A stretch of 56,644 nucleotides of DNA. Origin: Selaginella moellendorffii. Its lineage: Eukaryota; Streptophyta; Lycopodiopsida; Selaginellales; Selaginellaceae. The notes below the pieces were generated by a model that saw nothing but the letters and a program-made list of their open reading frames with translations, made no database searches and had not been told where the DNA came from. Shown one piece after another: positions 46,375 to 55,034 of the stretch (position 1 is the first letter of the stretch; every line of letters begins with the position of its first letter). The translations under genes and the position numbers were made by a program. The stretch spans positions 119,310 through 175,953 of the forward strand of contig NW_003314352.1 in the NCBI RefSeq assembly GCF_000143415.4, written 5' to 3'.

Positions 46375-47718
46375 ATGGTAAGCTCCGTAAATTTCCTATC
46401 CAGTAGCTCCAATCCGATCTTCTTGCAGGATCATCATCCACACTACTACCGAGGACGCGATGGATTGCCGCATTTCACCGCCATGGACTCGCTGGATCTC
46501 AATCTCCACCTAGCGCCGCCCCCAGCAGCCGTGCATCCGGCCGCGACGCCGCCATATCCACTGTGGCAGCCATCGCGATCGGAGTTCATAGGCCACGGCA
46601 TGTTTAACTTCCAGCCTCTGCCGACGCCACAGCCGATCTGGACGAGGTTCTTCCTCGAGTATCCGCCCAGCCCCAGCCCGCCATCGCCAGGGGAGATCGA
46701 CTTTAGCAACCCGTACCATTACCACGACTACCACCACGAACACCACTCGCCCTTCTGGGGGATGGATTTCTCCGACGTTGACTCTGGGCAGGAGCTCGAC
46801 CTGGATCTCTCGCCGCTCCTCCACGACCACTTTCTCCGCGAGGAAGACGACGAGCTGGAAGCGGCATTGCTCGAAGGAGAAGAGCAGCACCATCAAGAAG
46901 ATGGCGATCGAGATCACGAGCAGGATTGGTGGGGTGCCAGGAGCAGCAGCGCTGCTACGACCACCAGATTGAATTCAAGCGGCAGAGCGACACCGGCAGC
47001 AGCAGTGGCGGCGGTGGCTGCCACTGAAGCTCCACAGTCATCGTCCTCAAAGTCTCAATATCTCCCGAGGAAGAAGAACAGCGCGTCAGCTTCTTCGCTG
47101 GATTTGAATTCCCAGCAGCACCAGCAGCAGCAGCAGGATGAAGATCAAAGCCAGGCCAAGCTACTCTGCGACGATCAAGAGCAACAGCAGCAGCGATCCG
47201 GATCCGCCAAGGAGTTCTTCTTCGATTGCAACGTTTGCTTCGATGTGGCGAGCGAGCCGGTGGTGACGAGCTGCGGCCACCTCTTTTGCTGGCCCTGCCT
47301 CTACCAGTGGCTCCACGTCCACTCCCACAATGACGAGTGCCCGGTCTGCAAGGGCGCCGTCTCGGACGCTGACGTCATACCCATTTACGGCCGCGGCGGC
47401 GACGGCGGCCCCAGCGTGGAGCGATCCTGCCCGTCCGCCAGCATATTCGCGCAGCACATCCCGCCCCGGCCGCGCGCCCGCCGGGCCGACTCGGTCCGGC
47501 TGCGCCACCCTGGCACAGACGTGGCGCTGGCGGAGATGCTGAGATGGCGGAGGTTCATGCGCATGTGGCACCAGCACACCAGCCGTCTGATGCTGGAGAG
47601 GCGTGGCGCGATCGACGGTGGGGGGCGGCCGGCGATGGTGCCCGCGTCCATGATCGACCAGCTCCATCACCAGTGGCCATACAATGTGGCCAGTACGGAA
47701 CTAGAGAGGCGGATGTAA
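46375..47718 (+). CDS. RING-type E3 ubiquitin ligase, RMA-like without anchor
   Basis: Exon 1 may hold only the ATG at 46,375; a 51-base intron (46,378-46,428) follows. Exon 2 reads DHHPHYYRGRDG in frame, then MDSLDLNLHL at 46,483, an alternative start. The intron is a multiple of three without stops, so retention would add 17 residues. The middle is low complexity (His, Gln, Ser runs). The C3HC4 RING begins near residue 266: CNVCFD, TSCGHLFCWPCLYQWL, ECPVCKG, the RMA/RNF5 pattern, followed by VIPIYGRG. RMA ligases usually end in a membrane anchor, but here the tail (RLMLERRGAID to ELERRM) is polar. It probably ubiquitinates soluble or peripheral substrates; no substrate is known. Confidence 0.88.
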   Translation: MVSSVNFLSSSSNPIFLQDHHPHYYRGRDGLPHFTAMDSLDLNLHLAPPPAAVHPAATPPYPLWQPSRSEFIGHGMFNFQPLPTPQPIWTRFFLEYPPSPSPPSPGEIDFSNPYHYHDYHHEHHSPFWGMDFSDVDSGQELDLDLSPLLHDHFLREEDDELEAALLEGEEQHHQEDGDRDHEQDWWGARSSSAATTTRLNSSGRATPAAAVAAVAATEAPQSSSSKSQYLPRKKNSASASSLDLNSQQHQQQQQDEDQSQAKLLCDDQEQQQQRSGSAKEFFFDCNVCFDVASEPVVTSCGHLFCWPCLYQWLHVHSHNDECPVCKGAVSDADVIPIYGRGGDGGPSVERSCPSASIFAQHIPPRPRARRADSVRLRHPGTDVALAEMLRWRRFMRMWHQHTSRLMLERRGAIDGGGRPAMVPASMIDQLHHQWPYNVASTELERRM

Positions 47719-47905
47719 GGAGAGAGCCAGGGAATATGCTTCGGGTGGATATGAAACGCCGGTTCCTATTTTGTTTTTTGAATTGGCCGGGATTTGGTGG
47801 GAAAACGAGACATAGGGTTCTTAAGAGAGCGAGGAGGAAGGATCGTCCAGGGCGCCCAGCGGTGAGTGCGTTTCTCGATCGGTTCTGGCCTGGAAAGGAG
47901 TGATT

Positions 47906-49310
47906 ATGGCTGGCGCTGGCGTCGCGAGGCAGAGCAGGCGGCGGACCAAGCCAGCTGCCGCGGCTGACACGGAGGCGGCGGCGGCGATCGAGGCCCAGCG
48001 TGCTGCTGTTGCTGCAGCTACCAATCTTCCTCTTCCTTCATTCAATTTTGCTACCAAGGAGGCGCTCCCGACCAGGACTGTGGCCGCGTCCAGGGCGAAG
48101 GCGCTCAAGGAGAAGAATGCCGCTGCCGACGCAGCGGCTCCTGCCGCTAAGAAGAACCTTCAGGGGGAGTTCCAGGATTCTTGCCAGGAGATCCGCAAGA
48201 GCTGGGAGTTTTTCTCCGCCGCCAAGGTGTTTCTCCTCCTCTTCGCGGCTGCGGGGATAAGCACCACGCTGTTGAGCCTCCGCGAGAGCGATCAAGGGCA
48301 GCTTCTCCCTGAGACGCCCACGGCAGCGAAGGTCTCGGAGGTGGAGGATTTCATGAGGAAGACGAGCAAGTGGTTGCAAGTGCAGCTGGATGTGGTGGAC
48401 GACAAGATCGGCAAGGAAGTGTCGGGCGTTCGATCGGAGCTGGAGGAGAAGCTGTCGGAGAGGACCCGGGGCTTCGAGAAGGACATTGGAAGCATCAAGG
48501 CTCAGGTCCAAAAGGTGGACAACTCGCTCAAGATGCTCTACAGCCAGGAGCTCTTGTCCAGGGAGGAGACTTTGGAGCTCGTCAAGTCGGCCATGGACCA
48601 GCGCGCTCGAGAAGGGAGTGACAAGGCCATTAGCCTGGACGACGTGCGCGCAGCCGCGAGAAAGGTGGTGCAGAGTGAACTGGAGACGCATGCCGCGGAT
48701 GGGATCGGGAGAGTGGATTTTGCTCTGGAAAGTGGTGGAGGAAAGGTGGTTCATCACTCGGACGGCTACTTCCAGGGGCTGCACTGGACCAGGCTGGGGA
48801 TTCATGTCCTCCCGGGTGTTTTTCGGAGGCACCCGATGGCTGATAGGCTTCTCCGGCCCAGCTTTGGAGAGCCCGGGCAGTGTCTGCCTCTCAAAGGCAG
48901 CAATGTGACAGTGGACATCAGGCTGCGGGCTCACATTTTTCCAGAAGCGGTGACATTGGAGCACTTGTCTAAGGTAACGCAAAAGTTGATTTTCTCTTTG
49001 TGTTTCTCGGCCTAACAGCTTGCTTTCTCAGAAAGTAGCCTATGACCCAAGAAGTGCACCCAGAGATTTCGAGATCTGTGCTTGGCGTACTGTGAAAGAC
49101 GACGTTCTCGATGCCAGGAACGTTACTTCTCTTGGGAGGTTCACGTATGATCTCGAAAAAGGAAGCATCCAGACATTCGATCTTTCCGACAAGCCGACAT
49201 CTTCAGTCAACATGATCCGGTTGCACGTTCTCTCAAACTACGGCAGTCCGACGCACACTTGCTTGTATCGGTTGCGAGTACATGGCACTGAGGACGGAGT
49301 TATGGCTTGA
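47906..49310 (+). CDS. SUN-domain protein of the inner nuclear envelope
   Basis: Two exons are inferred: 47,906-48,973 and 49,032-49,310, 448 residues, like plant mid-size SUN1/SUN2. An N-terminal basic nucleoplasmic part (RRRTKPAAAA) precedes one membrane helix at about residues 104-125 (AAKVFLLLFAAAGIST). A coiled-coil rich in Glu/Lys follows (KTSKWLQVQLDVVDDKIG, RSELEEKL). The SUN domain is at about 280-445: GRVDFALESGGGKVV, HPMADRLL, GQCLPLKGSNV, APRDFEICAW, VNMIRLHVLSNYGSP and CLYRLRVHGT. It binds KASH proteins to form the LINC bridge, positioning nuclei and meiotic telomeres. The GTG six bases before the ATG is not the start. Confidence 0.93.
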
Positions 49311-49376
49311 GGAAACAGATGGGAGGCGCTTGTACAGTATGGTAGAGTTAGAGGGAGTTGCTATAGGGTTTTGGCA

Positions 49377-50548
49377 ATGGCAGTGAATGCTAGGCAGTCA
49401 GCTCCGCCTCCTACATTTCTGGGTGCTGGTGCCAAGACAAGGAAAAAGGTGGGATCACTCTGCTCGTCTTGTTCACCGAGTTTTGGCTCCGAGGATCAGG
49501 CTCCTGAGTTTGTGAGAGGCAAGCTTCTTAGTGAACTATCGACTTGGGGCATTGGCGGAGCTGCGCGGCTCTTTGTAGAAGTCCGAAACAGAGAGCAGCT
49601 CGTTTCTTCTATAAGGTATGTTGTTTTTTTTTCACTGTCTCTGTCGTAGTTGAGCATTTCCTTCACAGGCACTGCCGCGAGCACAACCTCAAGTTCCTGG
49701 CTCTGGGAAAAGGATCCAATTGCCTCTTCGACGATCGCGGATTCGACGGCTGTGTAATCCTCAGTCGCATCAACGACATGCACGAGAATGGCTGTGGACG
49801 CTACCGAGTTGGCAGTGGCTATCCTTTCAATCTCCTGGGGATTCACACGTCAAAGCAGGGTTTCGGGGGGCTCGAGTTTGCGTCTGGCATTCCTGGGACT
49901 GTAGGCGGGGCAGTGTTTATGAATGCTGGAGCTGATGGCCAGGTATGTCTTTGATCCTTCCATGTTTTCAAGTAAGTAAAACCCGAGCATCAACTTGTTG
50001 CGTCTAGGAAACAATAGAAGTCCTCGAGGCGGTGGAGTTCGTCGACACGAACGGACAAACACGCGAGCTGCTGAAGAAACAAGGAGAGCTTGCCTGCAGC
50101 TACCGGAAGTCTCCATTCCAGGGAATGCCAGACCTTGGAGCCATTCTCTCCGCCACCTTCCAGCTCCAGCCGTGCCCTCTCTCTCGCGACAGGCAAAGAG
50201 ACTATCTCGCCAGGTGAGAGCTCAGCCTTCTCCCATCACTTCCATCTAACATCACGACCTTCCGGCAGGAGAAAGCAAACCCAGCCAGTGAACGAGCGAA
50301 GCGCAGGGTGTGTGTTTCGAAATCCAGGCAAGGGGTGCCAATCAGCGGGAGCCTTGATAGAGGCCGTGGGGCTCAAAGGGCTGAGGATTGGAGGAGCAAA
50401 GGTGTCCGAGCTTCACGCCAACTTCTTGATCAACACGGGCGGCGCCAAAGCCAGCGACGTCTTGTCCCTCATCTCGGTGATCAAGGACCGCGTGAGAGCC
50501 GAGAGTGGCATCCAGTTGGAGCAGGAAGTACGTTACATCCCGTACTAG
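49377..50548 (+). CDS. murB: UDP-N-acetylenolpyruvoylglucosamine reductase (plastid MurB)
   Basis: Four exons are inferred: 49,377-49,615, 49,669-49,942, 50,008-50,213 and 50,269-50,548, 332 residues. The N-terminus (MAVNARQSAPPP, then SLCSSCSPSF) looks like a plastid transit peptide. FAD-binding motifs are LGKGSNCLFDDRGFDGCVI and GIPGTVGGAVFMNAGADG; the active-site Arg is in SYRKSPF (about 204) and the Glu in EQEVRY (about 326). The proton-donor Ser of bacterial MurB is Cys here (SAGCVFRNP, about 254), a change that may still work. It reduces UDP-GlcNAc-enolpyruvate to UDP-MurNAc with NADPH, the second committed step of peptidoglycan synthesis. Its ATG is 66 bases after the SUN stop, and it converges with SWA2. 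Confidence 0.93.
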
Positions 50549-50611
50549 AAGCTCCCTCCTCCACAACCAGGTACACGGGAGAGAGAAAAAGGAAGCTTTC
50601 ATTCTCAATGT

Positions 50612-53600
50612 CTAGTGTTTGCTTTTCTTTTTGTTCATGCTTCCTTCTCCTTCCAAGATGTGAGTGTAATCCTCGGCACTTGCATATAGAGATTTTCTCT
50701 TTGACCCCGTTGATCCATCTTGTGTCCTGTTCTTCGCGCCCCTTCTGTTCTTGTTCTTCGTCTTGTCCTTCGTATCCTCCATGAAGATCTCATCGAACTC
50801 GTCATCATCGGAGCTCTCATCTTCATCGTCGGGTACGTTCTTTGCGCTCTTCTTCTTCTTCTTACTGTTTTTCTTGTCTACAGCCAGAACCTCGGGTAGC
50901 TTCTCGTCGTCGTCGGATGAATCATCGTCGTCGTCCTGTAGATCAAACTCTGCACCCTCCGAGTCATTTTCATCGAGCAGTCTATCGATTTCTTCCTCTC
51001 CCGAATCCCCTTCGTCGTCTACCAAACCAGCATCACCACCTTCTTCATCTTCATCATCGCCTTCTTCATCATCGCTGCTAAGTTCTTCGTCACTTCCAAC
51101 CATGTCGTCATCAAAGTCCTCGAGCGCCTTCTTTTTCTTCTTCACGCGTTTGCCCATAGCCTCGGCCTTTGCGCGGTAAAACCTGTGGAAGATCAGATCC
51201 GATGGAGCAACGTCGTCTTCCGCCAAGGACGCCAACTTCATGCCCACGGGCGCATTTGAAACAGCCTCCTGGAATCAAAGCTTCATGAGTGAAAAGAAGT
51301 AGAAAAAAAAATTGTCACCTTTTTGGTACTGTCAATCCCGATCTTGCGAGCTTTCGGCTTCCTTTCAGCGAAACGATCCAGAAAAGCGGTGAAGGCAAGG
51401 TCCTGAATTGGGTCACCAGAGTAAACAACCGCGGCATTTGAGAGAATCGTTTTGGCCATTGTTGAAACGGATGGATGAATGTGTGATGCGAGGATGGCAA
51501 GCTCCCACCAACAAGTTTGATCAGCTTTACTGCACAGATCATGATGTGAGAATTTTTTTTTTAAAGAAACCCACACTTACCAGTGGAGTGGATCACGATG
51601 TCGAGGATCATAACCTTTCGAGTTACGAGTATATTTCGCAGCTTCGCCCAGCAGCGGACTAGCTTTAGCTGTAGGCATGGCCTGCATTTTCTTCCCAGTT
51701 TCTTTTCTGTTGAATTCAGTCTCGCTGTCACCGTCTTCTCCAAGCGCCGCTGCCATTTCAACGTCTACATCGATCTCTGAATCGCTATCGTCACGCAAAG
51801 GCTCTTTGCTAGCAGCATCTGGCAGCAACGCAGGCACATCTTGGTTCTCCGGTAGTTCCACGTCCTTGAAGTGTTCGATGTCATCGCCTTGGCTTGAAGG
51901 TTCTAAGATAAAGTTCCTGTAAACATTACAAAGCATTAAAAACATGAAAATCTTTGAAACAGAATGAGCATCGCCCACCATAGAATGTGTTTGGCCTTCA
52001 ACACCTCTGACAAAAGCACCAGAAAAGCGCATCCTAGCTCGGGCGATTGGTGTACAGCTACCTGAAATAGACCCTGAAAACGCCACAAAAAAACTATCTT
52101 GAAGATACCTGCATGAGGCGCTTTATAAATCCACAAGTCCGACTCGTGCTTACGTCGGACCTCAGAACCTTAAAAACTAGAGCAAGATACATCTCAATCT
52201 GAAACGCCACATATTAAAACATCTCTAGCAACAGTTCCTCGAGGAATCTCACCTTAGAAGATTTTAGAAGCGCAGGCGAAAGCATAACAGAATAAAGAGC
52301 ACGGTAGAAACGTTCGCTGACGGTTTGATGCTTAGCGAGAATCTGATGCAAAAGGAGAAGAGCTTGCACTGCGACATTAAAATTTGTAGAGTGTGCCTAA
52401 ACAAAAGGATTAATACGCCATTTAGATCGACAAGAAAATCCTTACCAGAAGGAACAAGGACGGCGTGTGTTCCTCGATAATGTTTTCAGCGCTGTCCTCG
52501 GTTACGAATCGAAAAGCCTTGTTTACTCCCTACAGTACACAGTAGAAAAGGTACAAGGATGCCGTGAGCAAGACTTACTGTCAAAAGTGACGATATTAAT
52601 CGCGAATCGAGAGCTGAAGCTTCGCTGTTGGAATTATCTTCATTTGTAGCGCCCTCAGACTGCTTTCGTGGTTTCTTTTGCGGATTTGTATCTTTCTTCA
52701 TTCCACGACTGGTGATGGTCTAAGCATTCAAAATTGATCCTTTCAAGAAGAAACAGACAGCCAAGCATACCTTAAACATTACAAAATAAATGTCGATCAG
52801 CTGTTTCGCAAGATTTGGGCCTTCGCCTTTATAGCTTAGTCGTAATTGGTTCATGAACACGGACTAGGAAATAGGACAGATTAGTAACATTTTGCAATTT
52901 GAAAACGAAAAGAGCAAACAAGTAAATTACAGCATAGTAAATTGCGCGCATTCCAAGATTTGGCCGAAACATAAATGCCTCCACTTCGTTCAACACTACT
53001 TTCTGCAACAAAAGTATGAGCCACTAGCTCAAATGAATCTGAGGTATCAGTTACCGTCATATTGGGATGTTCTTTCAAAAGGCACGACAGAAAATAACCA
53101 GCATTGGAGGCAGCCTTTCTCTCAGGATCACCAAGCTGCCCATAACGAGCGTAAACAATGCAGTGAAATAACTGTAAGTAATACCTTGTTAACGACAGCT
53201 GAGAGCAGCTTCTTTTCTTGTTCCGGCTTCGCCTTCAAGAGTTCGTACAGAGTCTATGGAAACTATTCTTAAGCGGGAAAATGTAGAATTTCATCGAACG
53301 AGTACCTTCACTGTTTTCAGCTTAAGGTAGACAAGCGCATCTTTGGTTCCCTCTATAACAGCATTCACGAACTTCTCGTACCTGAATAAAAAAAATCGGT
53401 CAGTGAGCAAGCAGGGCAACAGATGAAAAATCACAGAACACCTCTCTTTAATGCAATCCTCCCAAAACCACCACAAAAGGAGAATTGCACCTTCTTTGGT
53501 TTCAGGCAAAGTCGCGAGAGGTTGCCGAGCAAAATATGTTAGTTTCCGATCTGGCAACAAGCTGACGCCTGGTTAAGTTAAAATCTCAAGAGGAAAACAA

Positions 53601-54390
53601 TCAAACTTGGAAGCTACCTCATGATAAACAATTCTTTCAACACGTCTAGCCCGGATAAGGCGTGTCGTTTGCCTCCCTTCGAGGTAACCATTGCTGAAAA
53701 AGAAGCGTTACCACAAACCTAAGACACACACTCGAACCAATACTTACCGAGAAGCGAGTCCAGCGTCTGAAGATTTGCCACAGGATTTTCCTGGATCAAG
53801 ATAGTCATGGCAGCAACTTTGTCTCCAGAAGTTCCCGACCTGCGAGCGGATTGGATCATCCTCATGTCACTGCTGTTCCGCCTTGATCTCTCGAACTCCA
53901 CCGCAACCAGCTGGAGCAATGCCTCGGCCTCCTTGCGTTTCAGCTGGACAAAACCATCAGCCACCTCTTTCTCCGGTTCCACGAACTGGATAGCCGACGA
54001 AATCCCCGCGGCAGTCTCGTACCATTTCTCGCCACTTCCGGCCCAGCGCGAAAGCGAGTGAACGACATCCTTCCCAAACCTGACCTTGGCTACGCTCACA
54101 TTTACTTTCTTCGCCTCGTTCTTCCAGTCCTCGGCCCTTGGCTTCGGTGGAGGCCATTTCCTAGCTTGAGAGCCCGCATTTCTACCATCTCTTCTACTGT
54201 TACCTCCGGTTTCCTTCTTCTTCCTGGGGATCCTCTGGGATTTCTCTGCCTTGTCGGGATTTCTGGCGGTGCCGCGCTTCAGAGGCCCCTTCTTCCGGAA
54301 ATCCGCATCATTGAAGCCCACCTGCGACGAGGCGAGCCCCAAATTCGCAGCGAACGAGGCGACATCGGCTTTCAGCTCCTCGTCAGTCAT
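50612..54390 (-). CDS. SWA2: Ribosome-biogenesis factor SWA2/NOC1 (CEBPZ family)
   Basis: Sixteen exons are inferred; the first is 54,390-53,748 and the last 51,268-50,612, about 990 residues. A basic N-terminus (KKKETGGNSRR) precedes an alpha-helical CBF/Mak21 domain: LLLWWFWEDCIKE, YEKFVNAVIEGTKDAL, LLSCLLKEHPN-like, EVEAFMFRPNLGMRAIYYA, FYRALYSVMLSP, CGFIKRLMQ. The signature GYDPRHRDPLHCKADQTCWWELAILASHIHPSVSTMA is split across two exons. The last exon is very acidic with Lys blocks, typical of nucleolar proteins. Arabidopsis SLOW WALKER 2 and yeast Noc1 act in early 60S assembly and export. An odd junction, CTATG/GTGGGC, restores KHILWNFIL. Confidence 0.92.
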
Positions 54391-54566
54391 TCCTTAAACC
54401 CTAGTCTATAAACCCTAAAACAAGGAATATACTATTTCTTAAAGGACCAGCGGGGCTAAAATCATATTCTTCTAGGGCTAAGTCGGCCATTTTTATTTTT
54501 ATTGGACTGCGTGTGTGTGGGCACTCTTCTCTCTCTCGCGCGCGCCAAGCTTCGCTCGTCTCAAAG
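54391..54566. promoter_or_regulatory. Divergent promoter region of SWA2 and the small membrane-protein gene
   Basis: This is 176 bases. The right half (CTCTTCTCTCTCTCGCG) is shared with the promoter of the left copy at about 40,990-41,050, so the duplication includes the promoter. A CCCTAAAACAAG stretch near 54,410 lies in the SWA2 leader. Confidence 0.45.
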
Positions 54567-54848
54567 ATGGTGTTCTTCTTCCTCTTCTTTGCGGTGGTTA
54601 TCGTGGTGGATTTTTCTGCCCTTTTCTTGGTCCACAAGGAGTGGAAGCTCGCCAAGAGGACATCCCTCGCTGCAGCCCAGGAAATCTCTTCAATCGCTAT
54701 TGACATCGACGCTCTTGTTGAGGTGAGTTTAAGGGTCTTTCTCTCTTGAATCTTGATTCTCTGTTTCCCTCTTTCCTTTTTTTTGTTCTTGCTCGTTAAC
54801 CTCTTTTCTGCGCAGGGGGCCGCCCGAGCTGCAGCTCATTCTCCGTGA
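54567..54848 (+). pseudogene. Small membrane-protein gene, right copy, frame-shifted
   Basis: Exon 1 (54,567-54,722) is open and closely matches the left copy: MVFFFLFFAVVIVVDFSALFLVHKEWKLAKRTSLAAAQE. Exon 2 starts at 54,816. Read in phase, it gives GAARAAAHSP and stops at 54,848. The conserved KVVELQEL stretch is still present but in another frame (54,855-54,925), about one base out of phase relative to the left copy. The third exon is absent because similarity jumps straight to the PPR 3' flank. It could still make a 62-residue protein with an intact anchor. Confidence 0.65.
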
Positions 54849-55034
54849 TGACGAAAAGGTGGTGGAGCTACAGGAACTCGCCCAAAGCTCGGGCAACCTT
54901 GGGCATGGAAGTCACCTCAATTGATTAAAACTTTGGCCTGACATTTTGGAAGATCATATAGATCCACAGGTAAAAGTTTCGAAAACAAGTTACAATGTCT
55001 GACTTCCCGTGTTACTCTTTAGGACACGAGCAAG

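Noticed and set aside
48038-48982. Minus-strand frame of 314 codons opposite the SUN gene
   Set aside because: It is antisense to a clear SUN-domain protein. Its open state follows from the GC-rich codon use of the sense strand.
50751-51179. Plus-strand Ser-rich frame near MurB
   Set aside because: It is the antisense of the acidic Asp/Glu/Ser tail of SWA2.
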